DNA of 64,000 bases from Micromonospora sp. WMMD1102. GTDB taxonomy: Bacteria > Actinomycetota > Actinomycetes > Mycobacteriales > Micromonosporaceae. The first letter of the stretch is position 1. Every line of letters begins with the position of its first letter. Made by a program: the position numbers and the translations under genes. A model generated the notes under the pieces. It worked only from the letters and a program-made list of their open reading frames with translations, was not told the origin of the DNA and did no database searches. The stretch is from the NCBI RefSeq assembly GCF_029626265.1, contig NZ_JARUBN010000001.1, forward strand, positions 4,839,001-4,903,000, written 5' to 3'. Positions 36,943 to 45,401 of this stretch are shown piece by piece.

Positions 36943-38550
36943 CTAGGCCAGCTCGACCAGTTCGAGGAGGTCGTCGCTCCAGGCGTCCTCGTCGCCGTCG
37001 GGCAGCAGGATCGCCCGGTCCGGCTTGAGTGCCAGCACCGCGCCCGGGTCGTGGGTGACCAGCACGATCGCACCGGGATAGCGGGCGATGGCGTCGAGCA
37101 CCTGCTCCCGGCTGACCGGGTCGAGGTTGTTCGTCGGCTCGTCCAGCAGCAGCACGTTCGCGCCCGAGCAGACCAGGGTGGCCAGCGCCAGCCGGGTCTT
37201 CTCACCGCCGGAGAGCACCCCGGCCGGCTTGTCCACGTCGTCGCCGGAGAAGAGGAACGCCCCGAGGATCTTGCGCAGGTCGGTGTCGGACTGCTCGCTG
37301 GCGGCGCTGCGCATGTGGTCCAGTACGCTGCGGTCCACGTCGAGGGTCTCGTGCTCCTGCGCGTAGTAGCCCAGCCGCAGTCCGTGCCCCGGCCGCACCT
37401 CGCCGGTGTCCGGCTCCAGCAGGCCGCCGAGGATCCGCAGCAGGGTGGTCTTGCCGGCACCGTTCAGCCCGAGGATCGCCACCCGGGAGCCCCGGTCGAC
37501 GGCGACGTTCACGTCGGTGAAGATCTCCAGCGAGCCGTACGACTTCGACAGGCCGCCGGCGGTCAGCGGCGTCTTGCCGCACGGTGCCGGGCTGGGGAAC
37601 CGCACCTTGGCCACCCGGTCGGCGACCCGGGCCTCCTCCAGCCCGGAGAGCAGCTTCTCGGCCCGGCGGGCCATGTTCTGCGCGGCCACCGTCTTGGTCG
37701 CCTTGGCCCGCATCTTGTCGGCCTGGGCCATCAGCGCGCCGGCCTTCTTCTCGGCGTTGGCCCGCTCCCGGCGGCGGCGCCGCTCGTCGGTCTCCCGCTG
37801 CTCGAGGTATTTCTGCCAGCCGACGTTGTAGACGTCCACCACCGAGCGGGTGGCGTCCAGGAACCAGACCTTGTTGACCACCGCCTCCAGCAGCGAGGCG
37901 TCGTGGCTGATCACGATCAGTCCGCCCTTGTGCGCGGCGAGGAAGCCGCGCAGCCAGGTGATCGAGTCGGCGTCCAGGTGGTTTGTCGGCTCGTCGAGCA
38001 GCAGGATCCCGCCGCCGTTCTCGGCCGCGTCCCGGAAGAGGATCCGGGCCAGTTCGACCCGGCGACGCTGGCCGCCGGAGAGGGTGCCGATGGTCTGGGC
38101 GAGGATCCGGTCCGGCAGGCCGAGGTTGGCGCAGATCCGGGCCGCCTCCGCCTCGGCGGCGTACCCGCCGAGCGAGGCGAACTGGTCCTCCAGGGCACCG
38201 TACCGGCGGACCAGGCGCTCGTCGTCGGTCCCGTCGGCGAGCTGCTCCTCGATCTCCTTCATCCGGGCCATCAGCACGTCCAGGCCCCGGGCCGAGAGCA
38301 CCCGGTCCCGGGCGGTGACCCCCAGGTCGCCGGTACGCGGGTCCTGCGGCAGGTAGCCGACCTGGCTGCGCCGGTCGATCTGGCCGGCGTAGGGCTGGCC
38401 CTCGCCGGCCAGCACCTTGAGGGTGGTGGTCTTGCCGGCGCCGTTGCGGCCGACCAGGCCGATCCGGTCGCCGGGCTGCACCCGCAGCGTGGTGTCGGAC
38501 AGCAGGATCCGGGCGCCGGCTCGCAGTTCCAGGCCGTTCGCAGTGATCAT
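36943..38550 (-). CDS. ABC-F family ATPase
   Basis: This 535-aa soluble protein has two ABC domains and no membrane segment. Domain 1: Walker A GRNGAGKTT, signature LSGGQRRR, Walker B LLLDEPTNHLD. A charged linker follows (ETDERRRRRERANAEKK, about residue 260). Domain 2: GLNGAGKTT, LSGGEKTR, LLLDEPTNNLD. The ATG at 38550 gives MITANGLELRAG, the usual ABC-F opening. Family members act on the ribosomal E site as translation or antibiotic-protection factors; which applies here is not decidable. Confidence 0.92.
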   Translation of the reverse strand: MITANGLELRAGARILLSDTTLRVQPGDRIGLVGRNGAGKTTTLKVLAGEGQPYAGQIDRRSQVGYLPQDPRTGDLGVTARDRVLSARGLDVLMARMKEIEEQLADGTDDERLVRRYGALEDQFASLGGYAAEAEAARICANLGLPDRILAQTIGTLSGGQRRRVELARILFRDAAENGGGILLLDEPTNHLDADSITWLRGFLAAHKGGLIVISHDASLLEAVVNKVWFLDATRSVVDVYNVGWQKYLEQRETDERRRRRERANAEKKAGALMAQADKMRAKATKTVAAQNMARRAEKLLSGLEEARVADRVAKVRFPSPAPCGKTPLTAGGLSKSYGSLEIFTDVNVAVDRGSRVAILGLNGAGKTTLLRILGGLLEPDTGEVRPGHGLRLGYYAQEHETLDVDRSVLDHMRSAASEQSDTDLRKILGAFLFSGDDVDKPAGVLSGGEKTRLALATLVCSGANVLLLDEPTNNLDPVSREQVLDAIARYPGAIVLVTHDPGAVLALKPDRAILLPDGDEDAWSDDLLELVELA

Positions 38551-38819
38551 GTCGGAGAACTCGCTCTCGGGATCGAAGGCTGACTCAGGGCACACGGACG
38601 AGCCGGCGGACCTCGGATCCGTCGGCTCGGGGCGTTCAGCCTTCGCAGAGCAGCACGTGTCGAGTGTACCGGGCGAGCGGGCCGGGCCGGTGCCGGATTA
38701 CCGATCAAGATCACGGGGTATCGACCAACCGCGACATCGGGCGAGGTATCCGCGCGACAACCGGGCGAGCCACCCGACGACGGACCAGGCATCGGCGATC
38801 AGGGCGATCGGGGAACGGA

Positions 38820-39731
38820 ATGGAACTCAACGAGAACGCACGGATCGACACCAGTCAGGTGGAGGACCGGCGCGGGTCCGGCGGCGGGCGGGCCGGGATT
38901 CCCATCCCGATCGGCGGCGGTCGGGGCGGGATCGTCGGCCTGATCATCGCCGTGCTGGTCACCCTGGTCGGTGGCGGCTTCGGCGTCAGCCAGCTCACCG
39001 GCTCCGGCGGCGAGGAGCAGGGCGACAACACCGCGCTGGAGCAGCGCTGCGAGGCCGAGGACGCGTTGCAGCAGCTCGACTGCCGCAACACGCTCTACAT
39101 CAACTCCATCCAGGCGTACTGGCAGCAGGCGATGCCCCGGCACTTCGACCAGCCGTACCAGGAATCCGACACCGTCTTCTTCGAGCAGGCGGTGAGCAGC
39201 GGCTGCGGTCAGGCGGACTCCGGCGTCGGGCCGTTCTACTGCCCGCTCGACGACAAGGTCTACATCGACCTGAGCTTCTACCGGGTACTCGCCGAGCAGC
39301 TCGGCGCCCCCGGCGAGTTCGCCCAGCCGTACGTGCTGGCGCACGAGTACGGCCACCACGTGCAGGACCTGCTCGGCACCGAGCAGCGGGTACGCGACCA
39401 GCGGCAAGCTGATCCCGGCGAGGCGAACCGCCTCTCGGTGCTGCTGGAACTCCAGGCGGACTGCTACGCCGGCGCCTGGGCCCGCAACGCCACCGGTACC
39501 GCCGACGAGCAGGGGGTGAAAATTTTCACCAGCCTGACCGAGCAGGACATCCAGGAAGGGCTGGACACGGCGGCGGCGATCGGCGACGACGCGATCCAGG
39601 GCAAGTCCGGCGGCCGGATCGACGAGTCGCAGTTCACCCACGGCAGCTCGGCCGACCGGCAGAAGTGGTTCGGCGCCGGCTACTCCAGCGGCGACCCCAG
39701 CTCCTGCGACACCTTCGGCACCGCTCGCTGA
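38820..39731 (+). CDS. Neutral zinc metallopeptidase (YpfJ/KPN_02809 family)
   Basis: In this 303-aa protein a cytoplasmic N-terminus and one transmembrane helix (about residues 39-60, GIVGLIIAVLVTLVGGGFGV) place the catalytic domain outside the cell. The zinc site is AHEYGHHVQDLLG (about residue 178), with the downstream Glu in LLELQADCYAGAW. Paired cysteines (CEAEDALQQLDC, CGQ/YCP) suggest disulfides. It is divergent from the ABC-F gene across 269 bp. Its physiological substrate is unknown. Confidence 0.9.
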   Translation: MELNENARIDTSQVEDRRGSGGGRAGIPIPIGGGRGGIVGLIIAVLVTLVGGGFGVSQLTGSGGEEQGDNTALEQRCEAEDALQQLDCRNTLYINSIQAYWQQAMPRHFDQPYQESDTVFFEQAVSSGCGQADSGVGPFYCPLDDKVYIDLSFYRVLAEQLGAPGEFAQPYVLAHEYGHHVQDLLGTEQRVRDQRQADPGEANRLSVLLELQADCYAGAWARNATGTADEQGVKIFTSLTEQDIQEGLDTAAAIGDDAIQGKSGGRIDESQFTHGSSADRQKWFGAGYSSGDPSSCDTFGTAR

Positions 39732-39838
39732 CCCGGACCGACCCGGCACGGCGGCCGGGAACTGCCGGCTAGCGGACCGGGCGCAGACCACCGGTCGCCG
39801 GTCGCCGTCGGGTCGGGCCGGGTCGGGCCGGGTGCAGG

Positions 39839-40489
39839 CTACGGGTCGCGGAGCAGGACGCGTACCGCCCGGGCGGCGGGGATGGCGTCGACGAGTACGG
39901 TGTGCCGGGGCTCCGGAACGTCGAGCAGGCGTTCGGCCCGCAGCGCCGCCAGCGGGGCGAGCCGCCGGTCGGCCAGGATGCTCTCCACCGCCCGCCGGTC
40001 GCCGCCGGCCACCACGGCGGCGAGCCGGCCGGCCGCGGGGAGCAGCAGCCGGACCGCCAGGTCAGCCCCGTCGGCGGCGGCGGCCTTCGCCTGGTTGTCC
40101 CGACGCCGGGCGAAGCGCTGCTGCGACCAGCCACCGGCCGCGGTGCGGCCCTGCACGTACCGGCTGTCCACCTTGGAGACGACAAGCCGGTCGCCGTCGG
40201 CGACGCCGACCGCCACCGCACCCTTGCGGGCCAGTAGCAGGCCCAGCCGCCGGGGCGCCGCGACCGCCGCCAGGAAGGCAGTCAGGTCGTCGGTCGGTCC
40301 GGGCACGCCGGGCGGCGGATGCAGCACCGCGAGCGTGCCGTCGGGGGCGGTCAGCCGTGGCCCGTCCGGCCCGGCGGCGACCTCCGGCGGCCCGCCGTGC
40401 CGCTGCGCGAAGCCGTCCAGCCAGCGGGCGAGCCGGGCCGGTGGCACGTCCACCCACCGGCCGCCGCCGGCAGCGGGTCGGCTGTTCAC
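39839..40489 (-). CDS. acVLRF1-type peptidyl-tRNA hydrolase (Vms1-like release factor)
   Basis: This 216-aa protein belongs to the actinobacterial Vms1-like release factor family. The active loop RYVQGRTAAGGWSQQRFARR contains the GGWSQQR motif with the conserved Gln, followed by DNQAKAAAADGA. Such proteins are predicted to free nascent chains from stalled or split ribosomes. The start is a GTG at 40489. The C-terminal half (VVAGGDRRAVESIL, RLLDVPEPRHTVL) is an eRF1-domain-2/3-like fold. Confidence 0.85.
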   Translation of the reverse strand: MNSRPAAGGGRWVDVPPARLARWLDGFAQRHGGPPEVAAGPDGPRLTAPDGTLAVLHPPPGVPGPTDDLTAFLAAVAAPRRLGLLLARKGAVAVGVADGDRLVVSKVDSRYVQGRTAAGGWSQQRFARRRDNQAKAAAADGADLAVRLLLPAAGRLAAVVAGGDRRAVESILADRRLAPLAALRAERLLDVPEPRHTVLVDAIPAARAVRVLLRDP

Positions 40490-40657
40490 CCCCGAACGGT
40501 ACGACGTCCGCCGCCGGCACCCGACCGCCGGGTCCGCCCCGGCCGTGGTCCGGCCCGGGGTCGACCTGCCGTGGTCCGGCGCGGGGCCGACCTGCCGTGG
40601 TCCGGCGCGGGGCCGACCCGGCCGCGGTCCGGGCGGAGACGGTCTCGGGCGACCGGG

Positions 40658-41284
40658 TCAGCTCAGCAGCACGTTGACCGCGAGCACCGCGACGAGGGTG
40701 CTGGAGACCAGGGCGGTGCCGAGCCGGCCCCGCGGTCCGGCCAGCGCCCGCCCGATCAGCGAACCGCCGGAGGCGACGAGCAACTGCCAGCTCGCCGAGG
40801 CGGCGAATGCGGCGAGCACGAAGACCGCCTCCGCACCGGCCGACCACTCGGCGCCGGCCCGGCGGCCGAGCACCAGGGCGGCGAAGTAGAGCACCGTCAT
40901 CGGGTTCAGCAGGGTCAACGCCAGCAGGCCGGCGTACGCCCGCGGCGGCGTACCCAGGCTCCGGTCGGTGCGGGCGGCCCGGCCGGGGTCGGCGCGGTGC
41001 CGGATCGCACCCCAGGCACCGGTGACCGCCAGCAGCAGCAGTACCCCGACGGCGAGCCAGCGCAGCGGCTCGGCGACCGGCTCGACCAGGCCGGCCAGCG
41101 CGGCACCGCCGAGCACCGCGACCGCCGCGTAGAGCCCGTCGGCGGTGGCGACCCCGAGCGCGGCGGCGGCCCCGACCCAGATGGAGGTACGGGCGGTCAG
41201 TCCGATCACGAGGATGGCGATCGCGCCGACCGGCACGGCGACGCCGTAGCCGGCGAGCAGGCCGGCGACAAGGGCGTCGGTCAT
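40658..41284 (-). CDS. LysE-family amino-acid exporter
   Basis: The 208-aa membrane protein (ATG at 41284) has about six hydrophobic helices and the LysE signature near the N-terminus (AGYGVAVPVGAIAILVIGL). ALGVATADGLYAAVAVLGG and LTLLNPMTVLYFAALVLG are further family segments. It probably exports an amino acid or a related metabolite. No adjacent LysG-type regulator is present. Confidence 0.88.
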   Translation of the reverse strand: MTDALVAGLLAGYGVAVPVGAIAILVIGLTARTSIWVGAAAALGVATADGLYAAVAVLGGAALAGLVEPVAEPLRWLAVGVLLLLAVTGAWGAIRHRADPGRAARTDRSLGTPPRAYAGLLALTLLNPMTVLYFAALVLGRRAGAEWSAGAEAVFVLAAFAASASWQLLVASGGSLIGRALAGPRGRLGTALVSSTLVAVLAVNVLLS

Positions 41285-41544
41285 GACGGTGCCGGCGTGA
41301 TCGACGCCGGTCGCGGAGGCTTCCGCTGTCGCCGGGTGGCCCGGTCGGGCGCGGCGGCGGAAGCGGAGGTCCACGAGACAGGCACGATCACCTGACGATT
41401 CTGGCCGGTCCCCGGCCCGTCCCGCGACGGATTATCGGCACCGCACGGGGTGTGATCCAGGACTATCTATCGGGCCGGTGAACTCGTTACCATCCGGTAG
41501 CCGAATGTTGCTCACATTCGCTCGTACCGTCGGAAGGACCGCCG

Positions 41545-42632
41545 ATGGCCCACCGCCCCCGCCGCCGGACCACCGCCGGGATCGCGGTGTTCAGCGCCGC
41601 CGTGCTCGGCTTCACCGCCGCCCCCGCCCCGGCCGCGACGGCCGCCGGCACGGTCCCCGCCGACCGTCACGCCGCCCTGCCGGCCGGCGCACCCGCTGCC
41701 AGCCCCGCCGCCGGACCCGTCGCCGGATCCGCCGCAGCATCCGCTGCGGCGCCGGCAAGCGGCGCGTTCGCGGCCGGCGACTACTGCCTGGGTGAATGTG
41801 CCGACATCCTGCCGCCCGGCCAGAACGGCAACGCCACCCTGGTCGAGGTGCTCGCCAACCAGACCCTCGGGGTACTTCCCCGGCACGCCGGTGACCAGCT
41901 CGACCGGTACGCGAGCCTGGTCTACGGGTACGCCGGGCTGCGCGAGGACCAGCTCGGGGCGTTCTTCAACGACGCGTCGTTCGGGGTGCCGCCGGGCCAG
42001 GTCGAGCGAAGCTACTCGCCGCGCGCCGACGTCACCGTGCGGCGGGACCGGGCGACCGGCGTCCCGCACGTCACCGGCACCACCCGGGGCGGCACGATGT
42101 TCGGCGCCGGATACGTCGGCGCGGAGGACCGGCTCTTCACCATGGACCTGCTCCGGCACGTCGGGCGGGGCACCCTCACCCCGTTCGCCGGTGGGGCGCC
42201 CGGCAACCGGGCCCTCGAACAGAGCGTGTGGCGCAACTCGCCGTACACCGAGGCCGATCTCGCCGCCCAGGTCGCCGCACTGCGCGAACGGGGTCCCCGG
42301 GGCGAGCAGCTGCACGCCGACGTGCGGGAGTACATCGCCGGGATCAACGCCTACATCCGGCACTGCATGGCGAACCGGAACTGCCCCGGCGAGTACGTGC
42401 TGACCGGCCACCTGGACGCGATCACCAACGCGGGCGGCCCGGAGCCGTTCGAGATGACCGACCTGATCGCGATCTCCGGGGTGGTCGGCGGGCTGTTCGG
42501 CGGCGGAGGCGGGCACGAGATGCAGTCCGCACTGGTCCGGATCGCCGCCCGGGCGAAGTACGGGCCGGTCGAGGGCGACCGGGTGTGGACCGCGTTCCGG
42601 ATGGAGAACAACCCGGAGACGGTCGTCGGTAC
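41545..42632 (+). pseudogene. Penicillin-acylase-family protein, 3' half deleted
   Basis: The gene starts normally: a signal peptide (AGIAVFSAAVLGFTAAPAPA) and then the acylase alpha-chain region (DVTVRRDRATGVPHVTGTT, GYVGAEDRLFTMDLLRHVGR, FRMENNPE). Homology stops near residue 360 (42625-42640). The beta chain with its N-terminal nucleophile Ser is absent, so the enzyme cannot be active. The frame then runs antisense through another truncated gene to 43077. Full-length relatives are roughly twice as long. Confidence 0.8.
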
Positions 42633-42915
42633 ACGCCCAACCGGCCGCGTCGACAAGGGACCGGGCGGCGGTCAGCCCGGCGAGCACCGCGTCGGAGCCG
42701 ACCGACAGCACCGCGACCCAGAGCTGCTGGGCACGGGTCAGCTCACCCGGATGCGCCACCAGTACACCCCGGCACCACCGCCGCCAGCGCCCGACCGCCA
42801 GCAGATGGCGCACCTTTCCCGGCGTCAGTGCCCGGCTGGCCTGCCCCCAGGTCACCTGCGACTGGTCGAACAACAACCACTCCCACTCGCCATCCCGCTC
42901 CCCCGGCATCCGCAT
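42633..42915 (-). pseudogene. N-terminal remnant of an AbiEi/DUF559-like protein
   Basis: About 90 codons from the ATG at 42915 read LLFDQSQVTWGQASRALTPG, VRHLLAVGRWRRWCRGVLVA and LWVAVLSVGSDAVLAGLTAA. This is the N-terminal AbiEi-like winged-helix region found in front of DUF559/Vsr-like nuclease domains in actinobacteria. The nuclease part is missing, cut at the same point as the penicillin acylase gene. A 17-bp palindrome lies just upstream of the start. Confidence 0.6.
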
Positions 42916-42936
42916 CGGGAAAGCCCAGCGGAGATG

Positions 42937-42976
42937 TTGACGAGTTGTTGTCGTTCGCGCGACAACAACTCGTCAA
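42937..42976. repeat. Perfect 17-bp palindrome upstream of the AbiEi-like remnant
   Basis: Arms TTGACGAGTTGTTGTCG (42937-42953) and its complement (42960-42976) enclose TTCGCG. It is located 21 bp before the start of the truncated gene. Operator, RNA hairpin or repeat-family copy are all possible. Confidence 0.7.
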
Positions 42977-43036
42977 GATTCACGACAGTCCGCGTGCGGC
43001 GCGGAGCGGCGCACGCGGAGCCGTGCGCGGAGCGGC

Positions 43037-43064
43037 GTGGGGTGGGGTGGGGTGGGGTGGGGTG
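43037..43064 (+). repeat. GGGGT tandem repeat with G-quadruplex potential
   Basis: Five consecutive GGGGT-type units lie immediately beyond the sufT stop codon (C-rich on the sufT coding strand). Five G-tracts of three or more fit an intramolecular quadruplex on the plus strand. Confidence 0.6.
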
Positions 43065-43066
43065 GG

Positions 43067-43564
43067 TCAGACGTTGAAGCCGAGGGAGCGGAGCTGGTCG
43101 CGGCCCTCGTCGGTGATCTTGTCCGGGCCCCACGGGGGAAGCCAGACCCAGTTGATCCGGATGTCGTTCACCAAGCCGCCGCCGGGGCCGGTGGTGAGCG
43201 CCTGCCGGGCCTGGTCCTCGATCACGTCGGTAAGCGGGCAGGCCGCCGAGGTGAGGGTCATGTCCAGCGTCGCCACGTTCTCGTCGTCGACGTGCACCCC
43301 GTAGACCAGGCCGAGGTCGACCACGTTGATGCCCAGCTCGGGGTCGACGACATCCTTCATCGCCTCTTCGATGTCGGCGATCACCGCCTTGCCGGCCGAG
43401 CCCGCGACTGCCGCCGAGCCGTTCACATCCGCCGAGCCGTTCACATCCGTCGGCCCGCTCGCACCGGGCGACCCGGCCGCACCTGCCGAGCCGTTCACGC
43501 CGGTCGGCCCGGTCGTCTCCGCCGACTCGGCCGCCGACGCCGTCGTCGTGTCCTGATCGGTCAT
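43067..43564 (-). CDS. sufT: Iron-sulfur assembly protein SufT (MIP18/DUF59)
   Basis: The 165-aa product has a DUF59 domain from about residue 58: ADIEEAMKDVVDPELGINVV, DLGLVYGV, TLTSAACPLTDVIEDQ with the conserved Cys, and INWVWLPPWGPDKIT. The first 57 residues are a Gly/Ser/Ala-rich tail with repeated VNGSA units, unusual for a core assembly factor. It is the last gene of the suf operon and overlaps sufU by 4 bp. It should help deliver Fe-S clusters to client enzymes. Confidence 0.9.
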   Translation of the reverse strand: MTDQDTTTASAAESAETTGPTGVNGSAGAAGSPGASGPTDVNGSADVNGSAAVAGSAGKAVIADIEEAMKDVVDPELGINVVDLGLVYGVHVDDENVATLDMTLTSAACPLTDVIEDQARQALTTGPGGGLVNDIRINWVWLPPWGPDKITDEGRDQLRSLGFNV

Positions 43565-44043
43565 GCCGTCGTCACCTCGCTACGCTCGTCGTTGTCCTCG
43601 CCCGCCGCGGGCACACCGGCCCGGGCCGCGGCGTCCTTGAACGCCATCCAGGGCAGCAGCGCGCACTTCACCCGGGCCGGATAGCGGGCCACCCCGGCGA
43701 ACGCCACCGCGTCGCCGAGCAGTTCCTCGTCCGGGGTCACCTGCCCGCGCCCGGACATCAGCTCGACGAACGCGGCGTGCACCGCGAACGCCTCCCCGGT
43801 GCTGCTGCCGGTGAGCAGCTCGTGCAGCACGCTCGCCGACGCCTGGCTTATCGAACAACCCAGCCCGTCGTAGGAGACGTCACTGAGCGTGTCGTCGTCG
43901 AGCGCCACCCGGACGGTCACCTCGTCCCCGCAGGTCGGGTTGACGTGGTGCGCCTCGGCGGCGTACGGCTCGCGCAGCCCGCGCCCGTGCGGATGCTTGT
44001 AGTGATCCAGGATGATCTCCTGGTAGAGCTGGTCGACCTGCAT
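43561..44043 (-). CDS. sufU: Fe-S / sulfur-transfer scaffold SufU
   Basis: This 160-aa IscU-like protein has the zinc/cluster ligands in NPTCGDEVTV, GLGCSISQASASVL and RVKCALLPWMAF. It includes the roughly 20-residue insertion (SGRGQVTPDEELLG region) typical of SufU rather than IscU. SufU accepts persulfide sulfur from SufS. It overlaps the sufS stop by 1 base (TGATG) and sufT by 4 bp, so all three are translationally coupled. Confidence 0.93.
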   Translation of the reverse strand: MQVDQLYQEIILDHYKHPHGRGLREPYAAEAHHVNPTCGDEVTVRVALDDDTLSDVSYDGLGCSISQASASVLHELLTGSSTGEAFAVHAAFVELMSGRGQVTPDEELLGDAVAFAGVARYPARVKCALLPWMAFKDAAARAGVPAAGEDNDERSEVTTA

Positions 44044-45350
44044 CAACCGAACACCTTCCGTACCTGTTCCAGCCCGCGCACCAGGGCGTCGACCTCGCTG
44101 GTCGTGGTGTACAGGTAGAACGACGCGCGGGTGGTCGCCGGTACGCCGAACCGCACGCAGACCGGTCGCGCACAGTGATGGCCGACCCGCACCTCGACAC
44201 CCTGGGCGTCCAGGATCTGCCCCACGTCGTGCGGGTGTACGCCGTCCAGATCGAACGAGATCGTCCCGCCCCGCCCGACCGGCAGCTCCGGCCCGAAGAT
44301 CCGCAGCCCGGGAACGGTCCCCAGCGCGTCCAGCGCGTACGCGGTCAGCTCCCGCTCGTGCCACTCGATCGCCTTCATGCCGATCCCGGTCAGGTAGTCC
44401 ACCGCCGCCCCCAGCGCCACCGCCTCGGCGATCGGCGGGGTACCCGCCTCGAACCGGGCCGGCGGCGCCGCGTACGTCGAGCCGGCCATGCTCACCGTCT
44501 CGATCATCGAACCGCCGCCGAAGACCGGCGGCATCGCGGCCAGCAGCTCGGCCCGGCCCCAGAGCACCCCGATCCCGCTCGGCCCGCACATCTTGTGCCC
44601 GGTGAAGGCGATGAAGTCGGCGTCCAGGTCGACCACGTCGACCGGCAGGTGCGGCACCGACTGCGAGCAGTCGAGCAGCAGCAGCGCGCCGACCTGGCGG
44701 ACCCGCTCGGTGATCCGGGCGGTGGCGTTGACCGTGCCGAGGATGTTGGACATGTGCACGATCGAGACCAGTCTGGTCCGCTCGTTGACCAGCTCGTCCA
44801 GCCCCGACTCGTCGAGCCGGCCGCCGTCCGTGACCGGGAACCAGCGCAGCGTGGCGCCGGTCCGCTCGCAGAGCAGCTGCCACGGCACGATGTTCGAGTG
44901 GTGCTCCATCTCGGAGATCACGATCTCGTCGCCGGGGCCGAGCCGGAACCGGGGGTCGCCGGCCGGGCCGCCGAGCGAGGCGTTCGAAAAGGCGTACGCG
45001 ACCAGGTTGATCGCCTCGGTGGAGTTCTTGGTGAAGACCACCTCGTCGGCGCTCGGCGCGTTGACGAACGCCGCCACCTTGGCCCGGGCGCCCTCGTACG
45101 CCTCGGTCGCCTCTGTGCCGAGCGTGTGCACCGAGCGGGAGACGTTGCCGTTGTGCCGCTCGTAGTGCCCACGCAGCACGTCCAGCACCTGCCGGGGCTT
45201 CTGCGAGGTGTTCGCGCTGTCGAGGTAGACCATCGGGTGGCCGTTGACCTCGCGCCCCAGGATCGGGAAGTCGGCGCGTACCGCCTCGACGTCGTAGCGC
45301 GGCACGTCGTCGTACTGTGGCATCCCCGGTGGGATCGCGATCGTGGTCAT
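44043..45350 (-). CDS. sufS: Cysteine desulfurase SufS
   Basis: This 435-aa PLP enzyme converts cysteine to alanine plus persulfide for Fe-S assembly. The PLP Lys is in FTGHKMCGPSG and the catalytic Cys in VGHHCARPVC. EMEHHSNIVPW and NTSQKPRQVLD are further SufS hallmarks. The ATG at 45350 gives MTTIAIPPGMPQYDD. It lies between sufC and sufU; the 42-bp gap to sufC holds half of a 20-bp tandem duplication. Confidence 0.95.
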   Translation of the reverse strand: MTTIAIPPGMPQYDDVPRYDVEAVRADFPILGREVNGHPMVYLDSANTSQKPRQVLDVLRGHYERHNGNVSRSVHTLGTEATEAYEGARAKVAAFVNAPSADEVVFTKNSTEAINLVAYAFSNASLGGPAGDPRFRLGPGDEIVISEMEHHSNIVPWQLLCERTGATLRWFPVTDGGRLDESGLDELVNERTRLVSIVHMSNILGTVNATARITERVRQVGALLLLDCSQSVPHLPVDVVDLDADFIAFTGHKMCGPSGIGVLWGRAELLAAMPPVFGGGSMIETVSMAGSTYAAPPARFEAGTPPIAEAVALGAAVDYLTGIGMKAIEWHERELTAYALDALGTVPGLRIFGPELPVGRGGTISFDLDGVHPHDVGQILDAQGVEVRVGHHCARPVCVRFGVPATTRASFYLYTTTSEVDALVRGLEQVRKVFG

Positions 45351-45361
45351 CTCGACACTGC

Positions 45362-45401
45362 CTTTCCGGCTCTCAGGCGCGCTTTCCGGCTCTCAGGCGC
45401 G
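45362..45401. repeat. Perfect 20-bp tandem duplication at the sufC 3' end
   Basis: Two identical 20-bp units (45362-45381 and 45382-45401) lie side by side, the second spanning the sufC stop codon. The extra copy duplicates the end of sufC into the sufC-sufS gap. Confidence 0.85.

Noticed and set aside
41512..42632. Minus-strand continuation of the AbiEi-like frame across the penicillin-acylase region
   Set aside because: After about 42633 the frame is only the antisense of the acylase gene, with no nuclease domain.
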